A DNA stretch of 64,000 nt from the NCBI GenBank assembly GCA_021234155.1, contig JAJEKV010000087.1:248001-312000 (forward strand), in the 5' to 3' direction. Source of the stretch: Isoetes taiwanensis. Lineage: Eukaryota > Streptophyta > Lycopodiopsida > Isoetales > Isoetaceae. The notes under the pieces are model-generated. The model worked only from the letters and a program-made list of their open reading frames with translations, searched no databases and had not been told where the DNA came from. How positions within the stretch are numbered: the first letter of the stretch is position 1; each line of letters opens with the position of its first letter. Shown piece after piece: positions 1-10,444 of this stretch. The translations under genes were made by a program, and so were the position numbers.

Positions 1-583
1 GGATTCTTGTCTACTTGGCCTATTGTAGAAATAACGAAGGTGACTTTTCGGCGTTACTGTTTCTATAGCGGCAAGAATATGAGGCGCACCATGAATGTAC
101 TCGGGAGCCTCGTCTTCCGCAAGATTGGACTCCAAATCTTCCCAATCCAGTCGGCCATGGCGGTTGAGGCGTCTGCGTGGCGTGCGGGCAGTGCATGAAG
201 TGTCCGGGCCTCATGCACCGTAGCATGCCTTATCCCCGTGAGCTGTTCTCCGGCCTCTTTAGGAATGGACTGTAAGAGGCCCCGAATTTCCTTACCAGCA
301 TTGTTCTGCTTATCTGGCGTGCTAAAAGCAACTTTCTTCTCCTGGCGTCCATAGGAATTGTGCTGAGAGGGCCCCGGACTTGGCGAGCGGGGTTTGTAAG
401 GTGTGGGACGGCCGTGGTGGCTGCGGTAAGGGAGCGGTCGCGGATCGGGTTCTTTGGCGTGTCTTCCTCAAGGCCTAATGCCTTAGCTTCGCCTCAAGCT
501 ACTGATTTTGGGTCTATGGCCTTGACCATACGTTTAATGGATGGGGCCAACCCTTCAATGTAGCCCTCACGCCCTTTTCTCAT
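1..583 (-). pseudogene. Distal gag, interrupted by stops
   Basis: Minus-strand reading continues the gag frame past two in-frame stops. Recognisable segments are EGYIEGLAPSIKRMVKAI directly after the first stop, then a Pro/Ser/Thr-rich linker and a frame reaching the window edge. No CCHC zinc knuckle or protease motif is visible before the edge. The apparent plus-strand ORFs here are shadows. Confidence 0.5.
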
Positions 584-1327
584 TCATTCTGGTACATACA
601 ACCTCAAACGCATGAATTGATGGGTGTAGGCCTGCACTGACATGCCCTTCTGTTCCAACCTGTAGAAGGTCTGAATCTGTTGGCATTTGTGCGCACGAGG
701 CACGTAATGCGATTTAAAAGCCTTAGCGAACTTCTTGAACTTGCATCTGCTCCTGTCCAGGTGCTTAGCTCTGGCGTAACCCTTCCACCAAATACGGGCA
801 GCTCCGGTAAGGTTCGTGGTGGCGACCTTCCCTGTATCTTTCTCTGTCATTCCGTAGGACTTCCCAAATTCCTTCATTTCATCCAACCAAGATTCCGCAT
901 TCAAGCCTCCTCTGGATTTCCCATCAAACTGAGCCAACTTCCGGTTTTTCCATATACTAGTGATGGCTGTATCAACGGTTTTTCGGTACTCCTTATCCTT
1001 ATCCAGCTTTGAATGGTCATTGTCTGATAGCGAGGATCCGGAAGAACCCGAAGTGGTTGAATGTGAGGAAGCAGCGCTATCCTTAGAGGAACTTCGATGA
1101 CGCTTAGTATGAGTCCTCCTTTGTACCGGTACAGGGCTAGCTCTGGGAGGAGATGGCTGTTGTGCAGGTGGACTCACTGGTCGTGGAGGTAATTCCGGTC
1201 CGTCCTCCTGAGTATGTGGCAGTGGATTGGTATGCAAGATATAAGCCTGTAACTCACCGAGTTGCCTTTTCATTAACATCAATTCTCGTTGGGGGTGAGC
1301 CCTCTTGGCGTTGGAGGGTGTTGCCAA
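584..1327 (-). CDS. Ty3/gypsy-type gag protein, truncated by a stop
   Basis: This is a 247-residue open frame. The N-terminal half is low complexity, rich in Pro and Ser, and matches no fold I know. The C-terminal half, from about residue 115, has the layout of the plant retrotransposon gag domain: a stretch ending in LTGAARIWWKGYAR, then FKKFAKAFKSHYVP, then an LEQKGMSVQAYTHQFMRL segment. Gag forms the cytoplasmic virus-like particle of LTR retrotransposons. After the stop at 584 the same kind of protein continues (MRKGREGYIEGL and so on) down to about 480, where a second stop lies, so this copy is a pseudogene. It sits downstream of the LTR and primer-binding site at 5.9-7.75 kb on the same strand. 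Pol would lie beyond the left edge of the window. Confidence 0.8.
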   Translation of the reverse strand: MATPSNAKRAHPQRELMLMKRQLGELQAYILHTNPLPHTQEDGPELPPRPVSPPAQQPSPPRASPVPVQRRTHTKRHRSSSKDSAASSHSTTSGSSGSSLSDNDHSKLDKDKEYRKTVDTAITSIWKNRKLAQFDGKSRGGLNAESWLDEMKEFGKSYGMTEKDTGKVATTNLTGAARIWWKGYARAKHLDRSRCKFKKFAKAFKSHYVPRAHKCQQIQTFYRLEQKGMSVQAYTHQFMRLRLYVPE

Positions 1328-1403
1328 GCTGCGGCACGCATTTAACCGTCTATAGGAATCATTTATGAAAATATAAGCGATTTACATTAATGTACAATCC
1401 CTT

Positions 1404-2106
1404 TTAAGTTAATCGAGACAAAAGTATATACAAGCGAGAAAACAATATTTGTATTTCATTCAAGTTGAGTACAACAACGGGTTGATTGATACATGGATTG
1501 AGACAAAAGTAGGTATGATACAATGGGAACTTGTAAAGTTCTACTTGCACCTGTGGCAGTAACCACAACAACGAAAACATAACGGAAGAGACCAAGCCTA
1601 GGGGGTTGGCGAAGGGTCTGGGGATCAGCGTGGCGCGGTACTCTCCCGCATACCTTCGGACGAGTTTATAAGCGTGCCTGGGCTTGGACAATGATTGCTT
1701 GGTACTCCCATGTTGGGCTGATAATCAGAAGGTTAAAGAGCCTTCGCATTGCATAAAAGAGTTGCCAAAGATGGTCGTTGGCGTCCTCGAAGGCTTCGTG
1801 CCTGGTCATATTCCAAAAGTAGTCGAAGTGCGACCGCGGGGTCATCTTCAGATCCTCGAAAGCTCGATCCCTGAGGATGTTAACTATCTCCAGCCCTTTG
1901 TCAGGGTCGTAGAGTTCCCCTGGTGGCGGTGGTTCGGTTTCATAGCCTTCCTCCCACTCACGGATATTCACCATATCTCGGCCATAGTCACAGTGCGGCG
2001 GCGGGATCGTCCCTCCTAACCATATCGGTGATTCTCTCCTCATATTCCCAAATGGTTTCCTCTGCAATATAGTTGGAATAAATAGAGAACATTTTTGTAA
2101 TTCCAT
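1404..2106 (-). other. Unidentified leader ORFs of the gypsy-like element
   Basis: Two minus-strand frames lie end to end, 146 residues (2106-1666) and 95 residues (1691-1404). The first is acidic with a Pro-rich patch (EPPPPGELYDPDKG) followed by a helical segment (HEAFEDANDHLWQLFYAMRR). I recognise no family. They are on the same strand as gag and lie between the primer-binding site and gag, where some large gypsy elements (for example Tat/Ogre types) carry an extra ORF. Whether this is an element-encoded protein or captured host sequence cannot be told from the sequence alone. Confidence 0.35.
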
Positions 2107-2660
2107 TATTTTCTAAAGTTTTAATACTTTTGAAGAGGATGTCATATAAAAAACACACAATCCAATAATACTCCTCAAGAGAACTTTGTATTTAATAAGT
2201 AAATAAGGTACACCATTTGTCAATATGGTCCATTCAATTGCCAACCGAAAATCGCAGAACACACATATATAGATATATAAGAAAAAAAACTAGCAAAACA
2301 TATATATATATATACATTTTTCATAGCAAAAATTATACTAGGAACTAGGCCCTGCCTCCTGATCCTTAGCCCTAGGAGGTGGTGGAGGCGGTCGGTGTCG
2401 CAGCAGAGTAACCCGAGGGGTCCTTGTGGCGGCGCCCGAACGGATGCAACCTACGGTGGATAGGCAACGGCCAATGGGGCTGCCGTGAGGAGCTTCATGC
2501 CCATCCAAGGCGCAATGTCCTGACCCAAGGCCGTCAGGGCAAGATCCCGTCGTACGAGTACATACGTAAACGTACGATAGGGAAGCTAATTGTGGCCGGC
2601 CAGTGTAGAGAGTGCACGGAGGCCCCACCATGAAGCTTCAGCCTCTGGCGCTAGATCTCG
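2107..2660. other. AT-rich spacer with TA microsatellite and GC-rich frame
   Basis: Bases 2107-2335 are AT-rich and include a short (TA)n run near 2300. From 2338 to 2631 a GC-rich minus-strand frame of 97 codons ends in a Pro/Arg-rich tail. It has no recognisable domain and may be a broken piece of the leader ORFs. Confidence 0.3.
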
Positions 2661-2662
2661 GG

Positions 2663-3749
2663 CTATGAAGAGGACTTGTCCGTATTTGAAGGCCGACAAA
2701 AAGAAACGGGTAAGATGGTTACCCAGCACTTTCCCTTGCAAAGTCTCGAGATCTTCGCCACTTCTTTATCCAGGTCCATGGGGACTTCTTCCTCCTTGAG
2801 CTCCTGTTGCTCCTCCTTCTTGTGCGCAGGGTTATGGTATAAATCTTCACCCTCATCATCTGAGTCGGAGGGAACTTCCACCATATTAATGTTTGGGACG
2901 TGAGGTCCCATAGCCGTGAAGGCATCAGTGCAAAGTTCTTGGCTGGTTCCCGCATCCACGAAGTCACGAAGAGCGTAGTAGAGTCTCGCCCGGCTCTAGA
3001 GTCTCTCTGGACGGAATCAAGGAGGAGCTGGTGCACCGAGGAGGAGCTTCGGTAGAAGTGAAGTCGATGAAATCATCCATACAATACTCCGCAAGCTCGT
3101 AGAGTACATGGTCTTTGCGCTTGCGTCGAAATCCGGCCACTACGTGATACGTCCAGATAATATCATCCAAGAGAAGGTATTCCTGCCCCTGGTGATAAAT
3201 AACTGGAAGGCCGTCTAACCCTGACAAGCCTATAGATGGGTCACGGCGCGGTGGTAACTCCTCTGCTAGCTCTTTCCAACGGGCAAAGTCGCCCATTCCG
3301 ATATGCTCGTCATCCCCCTCCTCGGAGGATTCTGGCAGCTTGCCCTTCTCTGCTGGCAAGGTTTCATCCTCAACGTATTGGTCCATGAGGATGGCTAGAG
3401 CGAAAGTAGCTTCGGATCATCGCGCCCACGATCTTTGGACCACTGGTAGGTGTTTACCCCATCGGAGTTTCCCCTTCAGGACATCATAAGCATGTGTGTC
3501 CCCGCCTAGCATCTGCCGAACTATCTCCCGCTCCAAATACAAGTGGGGAGGATCCCCTAGAGGAATACACAGAGGAAGCATTTCCTCCATGTAAAAGTCA
3601 AGGAATCCGGCGTAGTCCGGATGCCGCTGCATGTTGGCAAGGAGATCTATGCGTTGGCATAGCAAAGGCTGCAGCAGGTCGAAGGGAACCTGTGGATCCC
3701 ATTTCTCTCCATCAAGGTACCAGGCAGCAAGGTCGGCGGCGGCAGCCAT
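2663..3749 (-). pseudogene. Unidentified acidic protein ORF in gypsy leader, frameshifted
   Basis: Three successive minus-strand frames (3749-3417, 3386-2964, 2959-2663) read like one protein broken by frameshifts. It starts with an Ala-rich MAAAADLAAWYLDGEKW, continues with a helical part rich in Leu and Pro, then an acidic stretch (SSEEGDDEH) and a Glu-rich end (KKEEQQELKEEEVPMDLD). The start ATG at 3749 has an upstream pyrimidine-rich leader. I recognise no family. It lies downstream of the H3-like ORF on the same strand, separated by an AT-rich gap (3780-3930). Confidence 0.35.
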
Positions 3750-3932
3750 GGCGCTAGAAGGGAGGAGAGAGGAAAAGAAGCGTTTAAAATAACTTACAGT
3801 CCCCTTTTAAGCCCTCTTATTAAAGCTGACGTCAGCATTTTTAATTTAAAAAAAAAAAACATTAAACTTTTAATTCAAAATAAAAGCCTTTTTTATTAAT
3901 TATCACAAAAAAAATATGTACAAACGCGGATC

Positions 3933-4803
3933 CCCGCAAGTAGACTAAGGTTGCTCCCCCCGTATCCTACGGGCGAGGGCTAAATCCTTAGGCATTATGG
4001 TGACCCTCTTTGCGTGGATAGCGCAAAGGTTGGCATCACCAAAAAGTGCTACCAAGTAGGCTTCAGACCTCTTGGGCGCCAAAATTGCAAAGGTCCGAAA
4101 CGGAGATCGGTCTTAAATTGTCGCGGCGATCTCCGTACCGACCCTACGAAAAGGCGACTTCCCGATCGAGAAGGTCCGTGGACTTCTGAAATTTTGCGGA
4201 TCTCCGAATGCCACGGTACCGGGTCGGAACCGATGAGGCTTCCGCTGTGGCCGAGGCCCCGACGATGTTGGCACCGTCTTAGCCCCGGCAACCGGCCGGG
4301 AGTTATCCACTCTCTGCTGCCTCCGGTCGGAGCTGGTCTTCTTCCCAAAAGCCCCGACAGTCTTTAACTTATCCTTGTATTGACTGCCGGCCTTATGGGC
4401 AACTCCCTTCCTCCGGAGCTTAACGGTCGGATGCGTCGGTTTTGGGTTCGAGCCACTCCCAGATGCACCTCCTCCCTGTTGGTCCCGCTGATCTTGTCGG
4501 TCCCGCTCCTCTTGCTCCAACTTCTCGCGCTCTTCCCGAGCTCTCCTTAGGTCTTCTTGGATCTGAGCAAAAAGTTGGGCGCACGCACCTACGATTAAGT
4601 TCAGCGTGGTACCTTTGTGGCCGCAGACCCATATCTATCTGAATAGTGGTCAGATAGTCTATGCTAATGTCGGGGATTTCTCCCCATACAAAGCTGTTGG
4701 AACCCTCATGCCATTGGTATGGGGGAACCTCAATGGCTCTGCCATCGATGACGGCAAAGCCGTCTCCGAGGTACCGGTACTCCCTACCCCGCTGTTGTGT
4801 CAC
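3933..4803 (-). pseudogene. ORF with C-terminal histone H3 fold, frameshifted
   Basis: Minus-strand reading gives an unknown N-terminal part (from about 4803), then a charged coiled-coil-like linker (EKLEQEERDRQDQRDQQ). After that comes an H3-type junction KPHRFRPGTVA at about 4230, pieces of the alphaN/alpha1 region (FQKSTDLL; KSPFRR), QFKTDLRF, and a clean C-terminus: SEAYLVALF, then [16 protein letters not shown], then [10 protein letters not shown] and a stop at 3933. These are unmistakable landmarks of the histone H3 fold. At least four small indels break the frame. The canonical H3 N-terminal tail with its modifiable Lys 4, 9 and 27 contexts is absent; a longer, different basic linker replaces it. 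The [11 protein letters not shown] ending is canonical-H3-like rather than CENH3-like. The piece lies between a retrotransposon primer-binding site (5.9 kb) and gag (1.3 kb) on the same strand. Confidence 0.8.
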
Positions 4804-4989
4804 CGCTCAATCTCCCGGTGGTCGTCTTCCCTGGCAAAACCCCTAACACGGATTGGGCCCGCCCCGACATCTTCCTCCTCCGTATGGCCTTCCCGTTCGG
4901 GAGGATAAAATTTGATGAGCATCATCACCATATCGGAGGTTGCTCAACAAGGGTATATGGGAGTCGGGCGTGGGTTATTTGGGATGAGG

Positions 4990-5171
4990 AATGGCTCGAG
5001 AAGTGATAGACGGGATATGGAATCTATCGTTGTTCTCAAACCTATTGACCCAGCTCATCCAACAAGATGTCGATGAGGGCTGGATCAAGAGCCATGTGCT
5101 TAGCAATCATGGCGTAGATCTCCACGATGCTCATGGTGGATCGGATCCGGGCGCTCTTGGTAATGGCCATA
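4990..5171 (-). other. First short leader ORF after the LTR
   Basis: An ATG near 5169 on the minus strand opens a frame of 42 codons with an amphipathic helical look (MSIVEIYAMIAKHMALDPAL) that stops near 5042. Continuations in other frames (IKFYPPEREGHTEEEDVG) run towards the H3-bearing ORF, so it may be the broken N-terminus of that protein. The region upstream, from 5190 to 5330, is a GC-rich, leader-like stretch. No homology is recognised. Confidence 0.35.
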
Positions 5172-5190
5172 GCTGGTAGTAGCGGTGTCG

Positions 5191-5902
5191 GGCGCTAAGG
5201 GGATGGCAAAGGGGGCTTAAGAGGCACAAAGCACAAGGGCGCAGGTCAAGGTCCCGTGTGGGTGGCGACATGAGGGGGCTGCTCAGCGGTTGGAGGCGCG
5301 GAAGCAAAAGCAAATGACCGAAAATGGTTTGCTAAACGGCCAATTAACTTTTAAAATTTCAAAATTTTTTTCTTATTAACTTCAAAATTTTATTATTAAA
5401 AAAAAAATTATACGGCGGAAATACGCGCCACATACGGTCGGGCGCCGATGGCATTATACGGGTTTTCGCCGACCGGTGTCGCCGAAATGCAAGCGGCGCC
5501 GAAGTTGACTGGCGGGCCCGCGTTGACTCGAAATCGACGAATTTCCGGCGCCGACAAAGATTTCGGGCGCTTCTAACTTGATCGCAGCGACAAAAAGCAA
5601 GCGGCGCCCGAATTCGTTTTTGGGCCTGCCCTTGACTATTTTTCGCCTGGAGTTGACTGTTTTAGGGTAATTCGAGTACGCCCAATCCAATGGAGCCATC
5701 ATCTTTGTCATTTGAGTTACCCACTGGCACCTGCTAGGCCTCCAATCTTGGCCCCTCCACTTCAAAGCTACAATTTCTTAACTTAACCTAACACCAAGCC
5801 AAACAACAAAGAGAACTAACGACACATTGACTTAGCCTCCTCCTAACTACCGTGCTACGAGTTAGTGTTTGGCGATGCTATGATTTCGAACAACCCAAAT
5901 CA
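5191..5902. other. Retrotransposon 5' leader, no clear gene
   Basis: Between the primer-binding site and the first leader ORF there is an AT-rich patch (5340-5410) and GC-rich DNA with many CGGCGCC-like words (5410-5640). A 103-codon minus-strand frame (5765-5454) shows no domain and is probably chance. Confidence 0.3.
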
Positions 5903-5915
5903 CGGCTCGATACCA
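5903..5915 (-). promoter_or_regulatory. Primer-binding site (initiator tRNA-Met type)
   Basis: On the minus strand the bases TGGTATCGAGCC match most of the plant retrotransposon primer-binding site TGGTATCAGAGC, which pairs with the 3' end of initiator tRNA-Met. It begins about four bases inside the LTR edge near 5919, as expected for reverse-transcription priming. This fixes the LTR to its right as a 5' LTR and the element as minus-strand. Confidence 0.65.
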
Positions 5916-5918
5916 CCT

Positions 5919-7752
5919 CGTGGACGCTCCTCGAATAATATATACGACCCGCGGACGTATACATACGGGGACTTTCCCCTCCCATGGCAATCATCTCACC
6001 ATGAGCAGGGCCCTCCGTCTATTTCGGGCCATCTATGAAATGAGGCCCGAAAGAAGGACACGAAGGGGTCATTCGGCCCACGCCTTCAATGGGACTCCTA
6101 CGTTGCGGAAGCATGAATACAAGGGTTAGCACACAGCATGAATATACATAAATAACCACCACGAAGGGTGGCGAATCCCTCTAATATACCAACGGCACAG
6201 AATATGCATCTAATCCTAAGAAAACACCCAGAACCCAGGTTCTACCCCGGCTCAGACTCCCGGTGAGGATCGACTGACGGCTGGGCCTCAAGGGATCAGC
6301 AGACCGAGTCTTGGCATGGCGTTGGCTGGCATAGAACATTGGCTAGGGTTGTCCACTCCATCCGCCCCTCCTGTGCACACTTTGCAGATGGGTCGATTCA
6401 TGCTATGGCTTTGCTATAGCCTTCCGGAGACGCAAACTCAGGGCATCACCCTCTGAGCCTACTCCAGGTTCATGACGCCTGGTCCGATGAGGCAGGTCGG
6501 GGAGGCGTCCCCTTCCAGAATCACAGTGGTTCCATGGGTGAGCTAGAGAATACGTGCCGCATCAGCGACCCCCGCATCCGTACCCGACTTACTCACCCTA
6601 AATCTACTCAAAGTGCATGGTGCTCCATACGGATCACACCACTACACCCAGGGAGTGTCAGACCCATACCCGGCCCTCAACGTGACCGGCTATCAGGCCT
6701 AGCCCACTGTAGGAGTCTCAGGAGCCTTGTATGCTCATGCAAGACCCCACCCCTCATGTCACCACTGTGTTCCTTGTCTGGTGCTAAGCCAGACCATAGC
6801 ATCTAGGACCCGGTGGGTTCTTGTGCACAGGCCGCAATTAATGGGACTATACAGGGCGCTATCTAGGAGCATACTACAATACACGGTTCAGAGGCCTCTA
6901 CCCCCCCGTAATCCCCCCGTTTCAGAGTCAAATTAAACAAAGAGCTAACAATCCATCCTTTCAGAGTAAGAACCAGAATTGAATATAAAGAGAACTTGTT
7001 TGTACAATCAAGGGTTAGTTTCTATGATTGATTCACAAAGAGAACAGAGAGAGACGGACACAACCAAGTGTTAACTAGAATTCACATAGCCACCTACCTG
7101 AATTCTGGCTGGACTCGTTTCCATGGGGCGCCTCCATCTTCTGGGAGTTGAGAATTCAGCTGGTACTTCACAGGGACGACTGTTAGGGTGATCTTCTGCA
7201 AGTGTCTGATGGCGCCCAGCTCCTGGCCTTCCTTGGTCGATCTTCGGGAGTCAATCCTAGGGATAGGGGTCAAGTTGGCATCCAAACTTGGCAATCCCCA
7301 TGCTACCCACTCGATTGGGGCAGGTGGCGCCTTCCCAAATGGTAATTAGCCTAATTTCCTAGGTTATAGGTTATTATTGTTAATGTGTTAAATTAGCATA
7401 GCTAATTTAATCCTTTTTAAGGTAACCCCCCTAGGTTGCAATTAAGTTCCCATGCCCCCATGGTAGCGTACCTTTAGGGAGTGACGTGCTTGTATTTGTA
7501 CGTGTCCCGTATAGTAGGCCGTATAAATACGTGGAACGTCACATTGGCCAGGTGGCACCTTCCCTAACCATATTTGGCTTAATTATCCTTCTTAATTATT
7601 AATTTCCTTAATCATAGGTTATTATCCTTAATGATTTACTTAACATAGCTAATTAAATCCCTCTTAGGTCAATCCCCCATGATGGCGTATCTATACTGGG
7701 TGACGTGTCAATGTATTTATACGTATACCGTATAAATACTTGGAACGTCACA
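5919..7752 (-). repeat. Long terminal repeat of the gypsy-like element
   Basis: The right edge reads, on the minus strand, TGTGACGTTCC at 7752. The left edge is a decayed complement (CGTGGACGCTCC) directly beside the primer-binding site. A related LTR lies at 56043-57499 in the same orientation: the stretch starting CCACTCCAT at 6354 matches 56488. LTRs of this size (about 1.8 kb) hold the promoter, polyadenylation signal and repeat region. The open frames inside (for example 6534-6806, 6727-6936 and 7094-7294) have no recognisable product. Confidence 0.7.
7330..7752 (-). repeat. Tandem duplication (about 210 bp x 2) at the LTR 5' end
   Basis: Bases 7330-7543 and 7544-7752 are diverged tandem copies. 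Each starts near a CAGGTGGC word, runs through TAGGTTATTAT and AGCATAGCTAATT-like words and ends GTATAAATAC....GGAACGTCACA. The LTR start motif is therefore present twice, which would double promoter-proximal (U3) sequence. Confidence 0.6.
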
Positions 7753-7930
7753 ACATTGGTGTGTTCCACATGCTTGAGGGCAAGCATCTCGAGGAGGAGG
7801 AGGAATTGATATAGTCTGTGGGGTATGGGATAAAGCTTAGAAAGGTTGGGGCCCATTGGATAACGATTTCCTTGAAGGATCCACCCTTTTCGTATGTTGG
7901 TTATCACTAGAGGTGCTAGTGCGTAACATT

Positions 7931-8743
7931 TGATATGGATATAGTAGCTCAGGGGAGTGGCCTTGGACGTTGGTCTTGGTGGACTAGCATGGGTATGTGA
8001 GATTGGCGAATTAATGGCAAGGCAAGGCAATTAAATTGGCAAAGCTATTTTAAGTTAGTAATAGCTAAATAATATCATGTAAGATATTATTTCATGGCTA
8101 AACTTTATAAGGCTTGTTTAAAATAGGAATAGCCGGACCTTTTTCTAAAAGAGCCAGCATCGGATTTATAAGGGAGGCTGCATCGAATTTTCAGGAGCAT
8201 CATCAATGGCTGTCGACCAGATTTCGGACGTCTCCAACTAGCTGCTACTGCCGACTTTGCTGATCCAGCCTTAAGCCACTTTGTCCATAAGCCTAATGAG
8301 CTTTCCTTTGCTGGAACTGTGATCCTTGCCTTAAAGTATTGCCATAGCCTTCTGCTTTGCCAATGATCTGCCAGATCTCAACACCGGTTGGCCCGGTTGG
8401 GTGGAGAACTGCCATTATTTGCCTTGTATTGAGAATCTTCCTCTAGTTTTGGTGAACTAGAGCCGGATCATTCTGAGCTATTGGTGTAGCTCATATCAAT
8501 TGGTGTAACTCGTATCTTACGTTCATTGGATCTGTGCTTATTTGTCTTCTTATTTCATACTTATATCATTTTATCATTGCTAACGGTTTAGTCTGTGGAT
8601 TCTGTAGCAAACCTAGACGGTTTACAGATTATGAGATTATGATTTGTTTGAAGAGATCTGGTATTCTATTTAGAGGAGATAAAAGGTATAGTTTATTGTT
8701 GTGAACCTATAAAAGGTATGGTTTATTGTTGTGAACCATATCA
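7931..8743 (+). repeat. 5' LTR of a non-coding (LARD-like) LTR element
   Basis: The LTR starts TGATATGG and ends CCATATCA, a perfect 8-bp inverted pair. It is followed at once by a primer-binding site. Bases 7931-8453 are repeated at 9922-10444 with only scattered changes. The five bases before it are ACATT; the matching target duplication cannot be tested because the 3' LTR is truncated. Confidence 0.85.
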
Positions 8744-9921
8744 ATTGGTATCAGAGCCAAGCTATTCCTAAAGTTTGCAAAGACTTACGGTTGGTGCTGG
8801 GGATTGCAAATAGGAATAGAGAATCTTATTCTGGCTATTCTTGATGTTTGTAAGTCATCTAGTTTAGTGATTGCAAACTGGAATAGAATTCCTTCTCCTT
8901 TGAGAATCTAAATGATCTTCTTTCTATGAATCTAAAATCTTTCCTTGAATTATTCTTTCACAATTTGATTCTACCCAGATCACTCAATCTTTGGATATCA
9001 GTAAAACAAAATTGTTTATTGCAGGAAACATATAGGTGCAGGTGATTGGTGACGTGGAATAAGCAGAGGGAACTGAGCCTAATCTTCCTTATCAATCCAT
9101 TTCATTTGCCAAAATGGATCTCCTTTCAATCAAGCCTAACCAAAACTGATAATCCATCTCCTTGCCCAGGATGGATCTCCGTTGAAACCTTTCCTGCATC
9201 TACAGAGGTGGACGGATCAATCTTTATCTGAACTCTCTATCCTTGATAAATCTTGAACTATTCCAAAATAAACGAGTTTAGTGCGGTCCATTGTTTTAGT
9301 AAAACGTCTTAATAATGAATATCTATCTGTAAGAAATATTAGTTTAAAAGTAGAGGTGACTTCAAAGTTTAAAAGATTTTAAAGGATTTGTGCCTTTAGA
9401 GAAATTGTAAATCTATTTTATGGTTGCTTCCTTCTAATGAATGATCATGCCATTAATAGTTGCACAATAGTTGATGCCATAAGTGTTGATGTTAATGGAT
9501 GATATTGAAATTCTAGATTGGTGTCTAGAGTTTTGAGCAGTAGTTGGTGCTACTGGTTGGAGTCGGTGCTTCAACGGAACCCTTGATCTTTCCTTAATCT
9601 TGCCTTTATCTTAAAACTTAAATTTTATCTAGTAGATCTTAAGCTTTGCTAATATATCTCAAAAGAATAATCAAATCTTCCCTGAATCTTTATCTTAGTC
9701 TTTAGCCACAACAGTTGTGATTGTCATAAATAGTTGGTGCTATTTTATGAAGTCATAATCCTAGCCTTTGGTCCTTAAAATGGATTGAGTTGGTGCTCAT
9801 GTACAAATTGAGTTGGTGCTCATGTATAAATCGAGTTGGTGCTCAATTGCATAAATTAAGTTGGTGTTTAATTTGTTTATGGACATAACTGAGGTCAGTT
9901 GCCTTCAGAAAAGGGAGGAAT
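8744..9921 (+). mobile_element. Internal domain of the LARD-like element, non-coding
   Basis: The 1.18 kb between the LTRs has no gag or pol frame. It holds several copies of an AGTTGGTGCT word, most densely at 9470-9870, where units of about 27-30 bp are repeated. It ends in a polypurine tract (AAAAGGGAGGAA, 9909-9920) just before the second LTR. The structure is that of a non-autonomous element that must borrow proteins from a relative. The only frame above 60 codons (9046-9231) looks like chance. Confidence 0.75.
8746..8758 (+). promoter_or_regulatory. Primer-binding site, initiator tRNA-Met
   Basis: TGGTATCAGAGCC lies two bases after the 5' LTR end. This is the standard plant LTR-retrotransposon primer-binding site. 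Confidence 0.9.
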
Positions 9922-10444
9922 TGATATGGATATGGTAGCTCGGGGGAGTGGTCTTGGACGTTGGTCTTGGTGGACTAGCATGGGTGTGTGAGATTGGCGA
10001 ATTAATGGCAAGGCAAGGCAATTAAATTGGCAAAGATATTTTAAGTTAGTAATAGCTAAATAATATCATGTAAGATATTATTTTATGGCTAAGCTTTATA
10101 AGGCTTGTTTAAAATAGGAATAGCCGAACCTTTTTCTAAAAGAGCCAGCATTGGATTTATAAGAAAGGCTGCATCGAATTTTCAGGAGCATCATCAACGG
10201 CTGTCGACCAGATTCCGGACGTCTCCAACTAGCTGCTGCTGCCGACTCTGATCCAGCCTTAAGCCACTTTGTCCATAAGCCTAATGAGCTTTCCTTTGCC
10301 GGAACTGTGATCCTTGCCTTAAAGTATTACCATAGCCTTCTGCTTTGCCAATGATCTGCCAGATCTCAACACCGGTTGGCCCGGTTGGGTGAACTGCCAT
10401 TATTTGCCTTGTATTGAGAATCTTCCTCTAGTTTTGGTGAACTA
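9922..10444 (+). repeat. 3' LTR of the LARD-like element, truncated
   Basis: This is a copy of the first 523 bases of the 5' LTR, starting TGATATGG right after the polypurine tract. Similarity stops abruptly after GGTGAACTA at 10444, leaving out about 290 bases of the LTR, so the 3' end was deleted or replaced. A few small indels separate the two LTRs. Confidence 0.85.

Noticed and set aside
3933-4520. Centromeric H3 (CENH3) gene
   Set aside because: The C-terminus ([10 protein letters not shown]...LARRIRGE) is like canonical H3. CENH3 features such as a longer loop 1 are not seen, and the N-terminus belongs to another ORF.
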